5,621 nucleotides of DNA from an uncultured Oscillospiraceae bacterium. GTDB lineage: Bacteria; Bacillota; Clostridia; Oscillospirales; Oscillospiraceae. The stretch lies in NCBI GenBank assembly GCA_934623545.1, contig CAKTVN010000117.1, positions 1-5,621 of the forward strand, given 5' to 3'. Shown here in pieces: positions 1-5,463 of the stretch. The notes under the pieces are model-generated. The model ran no database searches. It saw nothing but the letters and a program-made list of their open reading frames with translations, and had not been told where the DNA came from. Made by a program: the position numbers and the translations under genes. Position 1 is the stretch's first letter. Each line of letters opens with the position of its first letter.

Positions 1-21
1 ATGTCCGGGGCGATGTGATTT

Positions 22-723
22 TTATCCGCCAAGGTAGGCTTTTTTGATGGAGTCGCTTTCAAGAAGCTCCTTGCCGAGACCGGACAGCGTGATCTGCCCG
101 GATTCCAGCACATAGGCGCGGTCCGCGACCTGAAGCGCCATCTGCGCATTCTGCTCGACGAGCAGAATGGTCGTGCCGACCTGGTGGAGAGATTTGATGA
201 TCTCAAAGATCTGCTCCACCAGCAGCGGTGCAAGACCCATTGACGGCTCGTCCAGCATCAGAAGCTTCGGCTGGCTCATCATGGCGCGTCCCATCGCGAG
301 CATCTGCTGCTCGCCGCCGGAGAGCGTGCCGCCGACCTGCTTATAGCGCTCCTTCAGACGCGGGAACAGCTCGTAAACGCGCTCCAGATTCCCGGCGATC
401 TCCGAATTGGGGCGGGTGTAGGCGCCCATCTGAAGGTTTTCCTCAACGGTCATGCGCGCGAAGATGCGGCGACCCTCAGGGCACTGCACCAGTCCCTTCT
501 GGACGACCTTGTCAGGGTGCATACCCGCAACGTTCTCGCCCATGAACTCGATGCTGCCGCTGCGCGGCTTCAAAAGACCGGAAATGGTGTTCAGGACTGT
601 GCTCTTGCCCGCGCCGTTCGCGCCGATCAGCGTGACGATCTCGCCGTCCTGCACCTCAAGAGAAACGCCCTTGACGGCGTGAATGGAACCGTAGTAAACA
701 TGAAGATCATGAATTGACAGCAT
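22..723 (-). CDS. livF: LivF, branched-chain amino acid ABC transporter ATP-binding protein
   Basis: One of the two cytoplasmic ATPases that power Leu/Ile/Val import through LivH/LivM. The 233-residue length is normal for LivF. Seen in the protein: Walker A GANGAGKST at 34-42 (Lys40), Q-loop Gln80 in the family-typical QCPEGRRIF stretch, signature LSGGEQQ at 134-140, and Walker B LLMLDEP at 154-160 with catalytic Glu159. The usual switch histidine position reads VEQN, so Gln191 replaces His, which is normal for LivF and helps separate it from LivG. The ATG is preceded by AAGGAGGG inside the 3' end of livG, about 7 nt upstream, so the start is secure. Only 3 nt separate it from the livG stop, so it is the last of the tightly coupled liv genes seen here. 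The 21 bases after its TAA reach the window edge, so any terminator lies outside. Confidence 0.97.
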   Translation of the reverse strand: MLSIHDLHVYYGSIHAVKGVSLEVQDGEIVTLIGANGAGKSTVLNTISGLLKPRSGSIEFMGENVAGMHPDKVVQKGLVQCPEGRRIFARMTVEENLQMGAYTRPNSEIAGNLERVYELFPRLKERYKQVGGTLSGGEQQMLAMGRAMMSQPKLLMLDEPSMGLAPLLVEQIFEIIKSLHQVGTTILLVEQNAQMALQVADRAYVLESGQITLSGLGKELLESDSIKKAYLGG

Positions 724-726
724 GGC

Positions 727-1578
727 TCAGCCCTCCTTCCGCTTGCCGAGATAGGCTTCGATGACTGCCGGGTTCGACTGAATGTCATCCGGCGTGCCCT
801 TTGCGATGATCTTGCCGAAGTTCAGAACGCAGATGCCCTCACAGATGCCCATGACAAGATTCATGTCATGCTCGATCAGCAGGACCGCAATGCCGAAGGT
901 ATCGCGGATGTGCACGATGTTCTCCATCAGCTCGCTCGTCTCGGAGGGGTTCATGCCGGCGGCCGGCTCGTCAAGCAGCAGCAGGCAAGGATTCGTCGCA
1001 AGCGCGCGCACGATCTCCAGCCGGCGCTGCGCGCCATACGGAAGCGAGCCCGCCTGGTGCTCCGCCAGATCCTGCATATCAAAGATGCTCAGCAGCTCCA
1101 GCGCGCGCTCCTTCGCAATGCGCTCTCTGCGCCAGTATTCCGGGAGGCGGAAGATCGCAGTCGCGGCGTTGTAGTGCATTTCGTTGTGCAGACCGATCAG
1201 GACGTTGTCCAGCACGGTCAGATCGCGGAACAGACGGATGTTCTGGAAGGTACGGGCAATGCCCATCTGATTGACCTGAATGGTGGACTTCCCTGCCGTG
1301 TCCATGCCATCGAGCAGGATGGTGCCGCGCGTCGGCTGATAGACCTTGGTGAGGAGGTTGAAGATCGTCGTCTTTCCCGCACCGTTCGGTCCGATCAGAC
1401 CGGCGATCTCCGTTCTGCCGACAGCGAAGTTGAAGTCGCTGACGGCGGTCAGACCGCCGAAATCGATGCCAAGATGGCGCGTTTCCAGAATGGGCGGCAG
1501 ACCGATGTCGCGCTCGGGGATGATATTGGTAGAGGGGACCTCAACAAGCTTCGTCTTCGGACGTTCAATTCTTGCCAT
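727..1578 (-). CDS. livG: LivG, branched-chain amino acid ABC transporter ATP-binding protein
   Basis: Second ATPase of the transporter, pairing with LivF under the LivH/LivM channel. Seen in the 283-residue protein: Walker A GPNGAGKTT at 63-71 (Lys69), Q-loop Gln112 in RTFQNIRLF, signature LPYGAQRR at 179-186 (LivG-type, in place of LSGGQ), Walker B LLLLDEP at 199-205 (Glu204), switch His237 in IEHDM, and the LivG-like ending NPAVIEAYLG. A charged, proline-containing N-terminal stretch of about 28 residues precedes the ABC domain. Walker A therefore sits about 25 residues later than in E. coli LivG, which is 255 residues. I chose the ATG at 1578 over an in-frame GTG at 1587. AAGGAGGG ends 9 nt before the ATG but directly abuts the GTG, leaving no room for initiation there. 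The gene starts inside the last codons of livM (14-nt overlap), which suggests translational coupling. Confidence 0.96.
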   Translation of the reverse strand: MARIERPKTKLVEVPSTNIIPERDIGLPPILETRHLGIDFGGLTAVSDFNFAVGRTEIAGLIGPNGAGKTTIFNLLTKVYQPTRGTILLDGMDTAGKSTIQVNQMGIARTFQNIRLFRDLTVLDNVLIGLHNEMHYNAATAIFRLPEYWRRERIAKERALELLSIFDMQDLAEHQAGSLPYGAQRRLEIVRALATNPCLLLLDEPAAGMNPSETSELMENIVHIRDTFGIAVLLIEHDMNLVMGICEGICVLNFGKIIAKGTPDDIQSNPAVIEAYLGKRKEG

Positions 1579-2677
1579 TTTCAGCACCCTCCTTTTCTTT
1601 CTTTGCCTTACGCAGCTTCGGGCGGAAGACCGCGTTGAGCGCCTTTTCCAGAATGCGGGACATGGAGAAATCGTAGCTTCCCATGAGTCCCTTCGGGCGG
1701 AAGATCATCATCACGACCAGCGCCAGCGAGTACGCGACCATACGATAGTCGTCGACCGAGCGCAGCGCTTCGGGCAGGATGGTCAGCACAGACGCCGACA
1801 GGATGGAGCCCATCATCGAGCCCATGCCACCGAGGACGACCATGACCAGAATTTCGATCGACTTCATGAACTTGAAGGTCGAGGGATAGAGCGACCCGAG
1901 ATAGCCTGCGTACAGGCAGCCCGCAACGCCCGCGAGCATCGCCGAAACGACGAACGCAAAGGTCTTATAATAGGTGGTCGGAATGCCGACACTCTCCGAT
2001 GCGATCTCGTTTTCGCGGATGGAGAGGATGGCGCGTCCGTGGCGTGATTTCATGATCATATGGATGACGATGCACGAAAGCACCACACAGACAAAAACCA
2101 GATCAAAGCTTGCATATTTCGGAATGCGCTTGAGACCGGCTGCGCCGTATGTGAAGTCAAAGCCGAGGACGGAATCGATGTTCGTCAGCACGACGCGGAT
2201 GATCTCGCCGAAGCCGAGTGTGATGATGGCGAGGTAGTCGCCGCGCAGGCGCAGCGCCGGGATGCCGATCAGAAGACCGAACAGACCCGCGACGACGGCG
2301 CTGATGACGATCGCGATCAGAACATACGGAAGCACCGCGGCGCTATTGCCCTCCTTCAGGAGCGCGGCGGCAGGCGTCGCCTTCATGAAGATACCGGCGG
2401 CATAAGCGCCGACCGCCATGAAGCCCGCGTGTCCCAGCGGCAGCTGTCCGAGGTAGCCGGTCGCCATATTCAGTGAGACCGCGAGGATGATGTTGATGCC
2501 GACGGTGATGAGAATGCCGGACCAGTAGTTCGTGATCACGCCGCCGGAAATGAGGGCGTGGAACAAAAGCCAGACCGCGACGATCAAAGCCGTATTGATG
2601 AGATAGCGGAGCGGCATGGGGATGCGAATGGGCGTCAGCTGACGCTCCAGCGCTTTGGAGGCTGTTTTATTACGCAT
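1565..2677 (-). CDS. livM: LivM, branched-chain amino acid ABC transporter permease
   Basis: Integral membrane subunit that forms the translocation channel with LivH. The 370-residue length is within the family range. A cytoplasmic N-terminus of about 22 residues leads into multiple membrane segments. Family hallmarks are the stretch from Leu69 to Gly90 with GYLGQLPLGHAGF, the block PALRLRGDYLAIITLGFGEI at about 140-159, the EAA-type loop with ENEIASESVGI at 221-231 that contacts the ATPases, GGMGSMMG at 283-290, and FRPKGL at 325-330. The tail after about residue 350 is strongly basic then acidic (KLRKAKKEKEG) and cytoplasmic. The ATG is preceded by a perfect AAGGAGGT with a 6-nt spacer. The livH stop TAA forms the first bases of that site, so termination of LivH and initiation of LivM probably share ribosomes. 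The 3' end overlaps livG by 14 nt. Confidence 0.96.
   Translation of the reverse strand: MRNKTASKALERQLTPIRIPMPLRYLINTALIVAVWLLFHALISGGVITNYWSGILITVGINIILAVSLNMATGYLGQLPLGHAGFMAVGAYAAGIFMKATPAAALLKEGNSAAVLPYVLIAIVISAVVAGLFGLLIGIPALRLRGDYLAIITLGFGEIIRVVLTNIDSVLGFDFTYGAAGLKRIPKYASFDLVFVCVVLSCIVIHMIMKSRHGRAILSIRENEIASESVGIPTTYYKTFAFVVSAMLAGVAGCLYAGYLGSLYPSTFKFMKSIEILVMVVLGGMGSMMGSILSASVLTILPEALRSVDDYRMVAYSLALVVMMIFRPKGLMGSYDFSMSRILEKALNAVFRPKLRKAKKEKEGAENGKN
1588..1594 (-). promoter_or_regulatory. livG ribosome binding site, decides the start
   Basis: Minus-strand AAGGAGG lies inside the 3' end of livM. The 9-nt spacing to the ATG at 1578 is good, while the GTG at 1587 follows it immediately and cannot be served by it. 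This is why livG is annotated three codons shorter than the longest open frame. Confidence 0.85.
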
Positions 2678-2683
2678 GACGGT

Positions 2684-2691
2684 ACCTCCTT
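2684..2691 (-). promoter_or_regulatory. livM ribosome binding site overlapping the livH stop codon
   Basis: Minus-strand AAGGAGGT is fully complementary to the anti-Shine-Dalgarno core, 6 nt from the livM ATG. The livH TAA (2692-2690) contributes its last two A bases to the site, a compact arrangement typical of coupled translation. Confidence 0.85.
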
Positions 2692-3583
2692 AAACCTTTT
2701 CTGTGGTCTTGTGACCCAGAATTCCGGTCGGCTTGCAGAGCAGAACGACGATCAGGATCGCAAAGACGACGCCGTCCTTCCAGACGGACAGTCCGACTGC
2801 GGAGACGAGTGCCTCCAGAAGACCAATGGCGAAGCCGCCGATCATCGCACCGGGAATGGAGCCGATGCCGCCGAGGACCGCCGCGACGAACGCCTTCAGT
2901 CCGAGCATGGAGCCCATCGTCGGCGAAGCCTGCGGATAGGCGCAGAGATAAAGGACCGAGCCGATACCGGCAAGGGCAGAGCCGACCGCGAAGGTAAAGG
3001 AGATCGTCTTGTTCAGGTTGATCCCCATCAGCTGCGCCGCGCCCATGTCCTCAGAGACGGCGCGCATCGCCTTGCCAAGGCGGGTCTTCTGGACCAGGAA
3101 GGTCAGGACCGCCATCGAGACCAGTGACACAACGATCGTCAGGATCGCGGCGTAGCTGACCGTGGTGTTGAAGATCGTCACATTGCCCGGAACGATCACG
3201 TCCATGCTCTTGGTATCCGCGCCGAAGAGCAGCTGCGCGCCGTTTTCAAGCAGGAACGAAATGCCGATCGCGGTGATCAGAAGGCTCAGACGGGGCGCCG
3301 AGCGCAGCGGAGTATAGGCGACCTTTTCGATCACAACGCCGAGCACCGTACTGGTCACGACCGCCAGCACGACTGAGAAGATCGGGTGCAGATGGAACGT
3401 CGTAATGGCATAAAACGCGGTGTATGCGCCGACCATGATGATATCGCCGTGCGCGAAGTTCAGGAGCATGATGATGCCGTAGACCATGCTGTAGCCCAGC
3501 GCGACCAGCGCGAAGATCGAGCCGGTCTGCAAGCCGTTGAACAGCTGGGAAATAATCAGAGACACAAGCCTCACACCTTTCAT
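2690..3583 (-). CDS. livH: LivH, branched-chain amino acid ABC transporter permease
   Basis: Integral membrane partner of LivM. The 297-residue length is typical. Family hallmarks seen: the first membrane segment and following loop ALVALGYSMVYGI then LLNFAHGDIIMVGAY at about 25-54; VIEKVAYTPLRSAPRLSLLI at about 84-103; the EAA-type ATPase-contact loop EDMGAAQLMGI at 178-188; and AAVLGGIGSIPGAMIGG at about 234-250. The start is less certain than for the other liv genes. The ATG at 3583 has only a purine-rich, non-consensus upstream sequence. An in-frame GTG at 3565 (codon 7) has AAAGGTG about 8 nt upstream and would give a LivH-like N-terminus beginning just before SLIISQLFNG. It is separated from livK by 157 bp with hairpins and followed by livM after 12 bp. 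Confidence 0.95.
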   Translation of the reverse strand: MKGVRLVSLIISQLFNGLQTGSIFALVALGYSMVYGIIMLLNFAHGDIIMVGAYTAFYAITTFHLHPIFSVVLAVVTSTVLGVVIEKVAYTPLRSAPRLSLLITAIGISFLLENGAQLLFGADTKSMDVIVPGNVTIFNTTVSYAAILTIVVSLVSMAVLTFLVQKTRLGKAMRAVSEDMGAAQLMGINLNKTISFTFAVGSALAGIGSVLYLCAYPQASPTMGSMLGLKAFVAAVLGGIGSIPGAMIGGFAIGLLEALVSAVGLSVWKDGVVFAILIVVLLCKPTGILGHKTTEKV

Positions 3584-3603
3584 TCTTCATTCTTTCTTTT
3601 CAT
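3580..3603 (-). other. possible 7-codon upstream ORF overlapping the livH start
   Basis: A minus-strand ATG at 3603 opens a frame reading MKRKNEE. Its TGA overlaps the livH ATG as ATGA. No good ribosome binding site precedes it, so it may be chance in a purine-rich stretch. If translated, it could deliver ribosomes to the weakly marked livH start. Confidence 0.15.
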
Positions 3604-3638
3604 CCGTGAACGCCAGATGGCTGACTCCAGTGGAGCTT

Positions 3639-3658
3639 CGGATGGGTTCATCCATCCG
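3639..3658 (-). other. intercistronic hairpin between livK and livH (7-bp stem)
   Basis: CGGATGG and CCATCCG form a perfect 7-bp inverted repeat with a 6-nt loop, downstream of livK in the transcript. No U-tract follows, so it does not look like an intrinsic terminator. Confidence 0.55.
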
Positions 3659-3667
3659 GTGTCCACA

Positions 3668-3682
3668 CACCGCCGTGCGGTG
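3668..3682 (-). other. small GC-rich hairpin, alternative to the main livK-livH hairpin
   Basis: CACCGC-CGT-GCGGTG is a 15-nt perfect dyad. Its right arm shares bases with the larger hairpin at 3676-3709, so the two full forms exclude each other. Confidence 0.45.
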
Positions 3683-3709
3683 GAGGGGAGATCCTCCCCT
3701 CCACACGCA
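3676..3709 (-). other. strong intercistronic stem-loop after livK
   Basis: GTGGAGGGGAG (3680-3690) and CTCCCCTCCAC (3694-3704) form a perfect 11-bp stem around a 3-nt loop. Four more pairs (TGCG with CGCA) extend it past one bulged base. It lies about 30-65 nt after the livK stop. There is no U-run downstream, so I read it as an RNA stability or processing element that may shield the livK 3' end and lower downstream expression, not as a full terminator. This role is inferred from the general pattern of binding-protein transporter operons. Confidence 0.6.
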
Positions 3710-3740
3710 GCGGGTAAGCGTATTGAAGTACCAGAGGAGC

Positions 3741-5009
3741 TTAGAACATCTCCTTGTAGACCTCTTCGCCGCCGGTCAGCTCGATGATCGCAACGGACTT
3801 GATGGGGTTGTTGTTCTCGTCGAAGGAGTAGCTGCCGGTGATGCCCGCCACGCCGTCCATCGTCTTGATGGCGTCGATGACAGCCTGCTTGTACTCGTCG
3901 GTGCCGGCGGTCAGACCCTGCTCCTCAGCAGCCTGAAGACCATAAGCCATGATCATAGCTGCGTCGTATGCGAGCGGAGCGAACATATTGGGGACCTCTT
4001 CAACATTGAAGGTCTCGCAGTAGTCCTTCTCGAACTGTGCGACGCTCTCGGTGCCGGGAGCATAGCCGGAGCAGTAGACACTGCCTTCCAGGTCCGCCGC
4101 AGTGGCGTAATCCTTGACGGAGCCGAAGCCGTCGCCGCCGAGGAAGGTCGCGGTGCAGCCAGCCTGACGTGCCGCGGAGATGGCAAGACCAGCCTCAGCG
4201 TAGTAGATCGGAGCGAAGACGACGTCGGGGCTCTTGCTTGCGATGTTGGTCATCTGCGCCTTGAAGTCCTTGTCGCCGGTGGCAAATGCCTCGGAGTCAA
4301 CGATCTCCAGACCGAGCTCGTCAGCCTTTGCAACGAAGGCATCCTTCAGACCCTCGGAATAGTCGCTACCGGTCTCATAGAAGACTGCGGCAGTCTTGGC
4401 GCCGAGCTTTTCAACGGCGTACTGCGCCATCTTTTCGCCCTGGAACGGATCGATGAAGCAGGCACGGAAGACGTTGCTGCGGACCTCGCCGGTATCCTCC
4501 ATGACGGTGACGCCGGCAGCGGTCGCGGAGGCGGTGATCTGCGGCATATTGACCTCATAGGTCGAGTCGGCAAGTGCGATCGTCGGACCAGTCAAAACAG
4601 AGCCGACGACTGCGGTGATGCCGCTTTCCATCGCAAGGTTGAAGGCGTTGACAGCTTCCACGCCGTCGCCCTTGTCGTCATATTCCTTGACGACGACCTT
4701 CTTGCCGTTGATGCCGCCCTTGGCGTTCAGCTGATCGAAATACATCATCACGGCGTTGCGGACGGGGATGCCGTACTGCGCGTAGTCGCCGGTGGTGTTG
4801 CCGATGAACGCGATGGTGATCTCACCGGAATCGGAAGTGGCGGTGGCATCGGACGCATCGGAAGCGCTGCTATCGCTGCCGGACGGCGTCTGAGCCTGAT
4901 CATTCGTATTCGTGCTGTCGTTCTTCGGGCTGCTTGCGCAGGCGCTCAGAGCGCACAGAAGCATCGCAAATACCATTACCAAACACATGACATTACGAAA
5001 CTTTTTCAT
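3741..5009 (-). CDS. livK: LivK, branched-chain amino acid substrate-binding lipoprotein
   Basis: Extracellular receptor that binds Leu/Ile/Val (possibly related amino acids) and delivers them to LivH/LivM. The 422-residue protein starts with a lipoprotein signal peptide: MKKFRN, a hydrophobic core, then lipobox LSAC with the lipidated Cys24. A tether at about 25-62 is rich in Ser, Asp, Thr, Asn and Ala, with tandem Ser-Asp-Ala units, and lifts the domain off the membrane as in Gram-positive binding proteins. The periplasmic-binding fold (Leu/Ile/Val-binding type, Peripla_BP_6) begins at about 64 with ITIAFIGNTTGDYAQYG. It continues through NAKGGINGKKVVV (about 95-107), VVGSVLTGPT (134-143) and PQITASATA (156-164), regions that line the ligand pocket in the family. 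The ATG is preceded by AGAGGT with a 7-nt spacer. It is the first transporter gene, 105 bp after the upstream small ORF. Exact ligand preference cannot be read from sequence alone. Confidence 0.95.
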   Translation of the reverse strand: MKKFRNVMCLVMVFAMLLCALSACASSPKNDSTNTNDQAQTPSGSDSSASDASDATATSDSGEITIAFIGNTTGDYAQYGIPVRNAVMMYFDQLNAKGGINGKKVVVKEYDDKGDGVEAVNAFNLAMESGITAVVGSVLTGPTIALADSTYEVNMPQITASATAAGVTVMEDTGEVRSNVFRACFIDPFQGEKMAQYAVEKLGAKTAAVFYETGSDYSEGLKDAFVAKADELGLEIVDSEAFATGDKDFKAQMTNIASKSPDVVFAPIYYAEAGLAISAARQAGCTATFLGGDGFGSVKDYATAADLEGSVYCSGYAPGTESVAQFEKDYCETFNVEEVPNMFAPLAYDAAMIMAYGLQAAEEQGLTAGTDEYKQAVIDAIKTMDGVAGITGSYSFDENNNPIKSVAIIELTGGEEVYKEMF

Positions 5010-5028
5010 TTTGCTTACCTCTTTTGGA

Positions 5029-5057
5029 TATATTTTTCAAGCTGAAACCAGCGTGAA
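5029..5057 (-). promoter_or_regulatory. weak candidate promoter directly before livK
   Basis: The best match I can find between the upstream terminator and livK is TTCACG (4/6 to the -35 consensus), 17 bp, AATATA (3/6 to the -10 consensus). Transcription from it would begin only a few bases before the livK ribosome binding site. The match is poor, and I list it mainly because no better one exists here. Confidence 0.15.
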
Positions 5058-5093
5058 ATCAAAATAAATGCGGTCCTGCTCTGGCAGAACCGC
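5057..5093 (-). terminator. intrinsic terminator or attenuator between the small ORF and livK
   Basis: In the minus-strand RNA, GCGGUUCUGC and GCAGGACCGC pair over 10 bp (one G-U wobble) around loop CAGA, followed directly by AUUUAUUUUGAUUU. It lies 21 nt after the small ORF stop and about 60 nt before the livK ATG. It either ends the small ORF transcript or acts as an attenuator in front of livKHMGF. Confidence 0.8.
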
Positions 5094-5114
5094 TTTGCTT
5101 TCTGAAATGGGCTG

Positions 5115-5405
5115 TCAGGCGCTTGCCTTCCCTGCCCGGTTGATCCTGCCTTTCGGCGATATGAAATTGTCCGCGCGCCAAATCATAATGTGTACAAGGA
5201 AAACGAGTACAAGAACAAGAATCAGACCAAGAAGGTTCAAGATCCCGCACAGATTTACAAGCGCGCAAATAAAAATGGATACTGCCAGAATGGCAGTATC
5301 CATGATAAGGCTCAGAGCGGAGGCAGCATGACAAGCCGCCGGTGCGTTTGAGGACGCATCGGTCGCGGAGCAGGTATTGAATTGCCGCATTTCAAAACGC
5401 TTCAT
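5115..5405 (-). CDS. small Leu/Ile/Val-rich hydrophobic protein or leader peptide, unknown
   Basis: I do not recognise this 96-residue protein. Translation is well supported: AAGGAGGG lies 7 nt before the ATG, and a consensus promoter stands just upstream. Residues 1-32 are polar and Ala/Ser-rich with three cysteines (12, 25, and 47 beyond). Residues 33-75 are almost continuously hydrophobic and could form two membrane helices (about 33-53 and 56-76) with a short turn at Cys53-Gly54. The tail 77-96 is basic (Lys85, Arg87, Arg90, Lys93). In residues 33-75, 26 of 43 are Leu, Ile or Val, peaking in LILVLVLVFLV at 61-71. The codons there are mainly CTT, GTT, GTA and ATT, unlike the CTC/ATC/GTC-rich liv permease genes. 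It may be a genuine small membrane protein, or an oversized leader peptide sensing branched-chain amino acid supply for the adjacent liv operon. Neither is proven. Confidence 0.65.
   Translation of the reverse strand: MKRFEMRQFNTCSATDASSNAPAACHAASALSLIMDTAILAVSIFICALVNLCGILNLLGLILVLVLVFLVHIMIWRADNFISPKGRINRAGKASA
5267..5303 (-). terminator. terminator-like hairpin inside the small ORF
   Basis: A perfect 12-bp inverted repeat (ATGGATACTGCC, loop ATTCT, GGCAGTATCCAT on the minus strand) is followed by TTTTATTTG, the form of an intrinsic terminator. It falls in codons 35-47 of the small ORF. Leading ribosomes would be expected to block its folding, so termination here may depend on translation. 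Starting from the predicted promoter, it would release an RNA of about 160 nt. Confidence 0.6.
5339..5362 (-). other. leader RNA hairpin in the small ORF 5' region
   Basis: CCGATGCGT and ACGCACCGG (minus strand) pair over 8 of 9 positions around a 6-nt loop. It could be a chance fold in GC-rich coding DNA, but it sits between the promoter and the internal terminator-like hairpin and may belong to a structured leader. Confidence 0.3.
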
Positions 5406-5412
5406 GATGTCG

Positions 5413-5420
5413 CCCTCCTT
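5413..5420 (-). promoter_or_regulatory. strong ribosome binding site of the small ORF
   Basis: AAGGAGGG is spaced 7 nt from the ATG at 5405 and lies about 8 nt into the predicted transcript. It is among the best sites in the window and the main evidence that the small ORF is translated from this ATG. Confidence 0.8.
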
Positions 5421-5434
5421 TTGAAGATGGCGCT

Positions 5435-5463
5435 ATTATAATTCCTGCATTTTTATTTGTCAA
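5435..5463 (-). promoter_or_regulatory. perfect-consensus vegetative sigma-factor promoter
   Basis: The minus strand reads TTGACA (5463-5458), a 17-bp spacer, then TATAAT (5440-5435), matching the consensus at 12 of 12 positions with ideal spacing. T-rich DNA lies upstream of the -35 box. Predicted start of transcription is near 5428, giving a 5' untranslated region of about 23 nt before the small ORF. No equally good promoter exists before livK, so this is the likely source of liv transcription if the terminators are read through. Confidence 0.88.

Larger units (their letters stand above)
5057..5428 (-). promoter_or_regulatory. candidate attenuator leader RNA of the liv operon
   Basis: This spans the predicted transcription start (about 7 nt after the -10 box) to the last terminator before livK. 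Within it are a well-initiated ORF with a Leu/Ile/Val-rich core, a terminator-like hairpin inside that ORF, a second terminator, and an upstream stretch (5150-5137) able to pair with the 5' arm of the second terminator. I see no known riboswitch or T-box consensus. That this forms a regulatory unit is inference. Confidence 0.35.

Noticed and set aside
179..192. Missing switch histidine in LivF as a defective ATPase
   Set aside because: The VEQN sequence with Gln at the H-loop (codon 191, complement of about 151-153) is normal for LivF, including E. coli LivF, so it does not indicate loss of function.
3676..3709. Intrinsic terminator between livK and livH
   Set aside because: The stem is strong, but the following transcript (ACGGCGGUGUGUGG...) has no U-run, and livHMGF continue the same operon.
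3537..5045. 502-codon plus-strand ORF opposite livK and the livH start
   Set aside because: It is the antisense shadow of livK in GC-rich DNA. It crosses the intercistronic hairpins, and no domain is recognisable. The same applies to the other long plus-strand frames opposite livM, livG and livF.
4851..5362. 11-bp sequence GGACGCATCGG shared by livK (4851-4861) and the small ORF (5352-5362)
   Set aside because: Matches of this length are expected by chance in a window of this size, and the surrounding sequence is not similar.
5057..5428. T-box or other known riboswitch before livK
   Set aside because: I looked for the T-box core (GGUGGNACCGCG-like) on the 5' arm of the terminator and found only a partial GGACCGC on its 3' arm. 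No TPP, SAM, cobalamin or glycine-type core was seen either.
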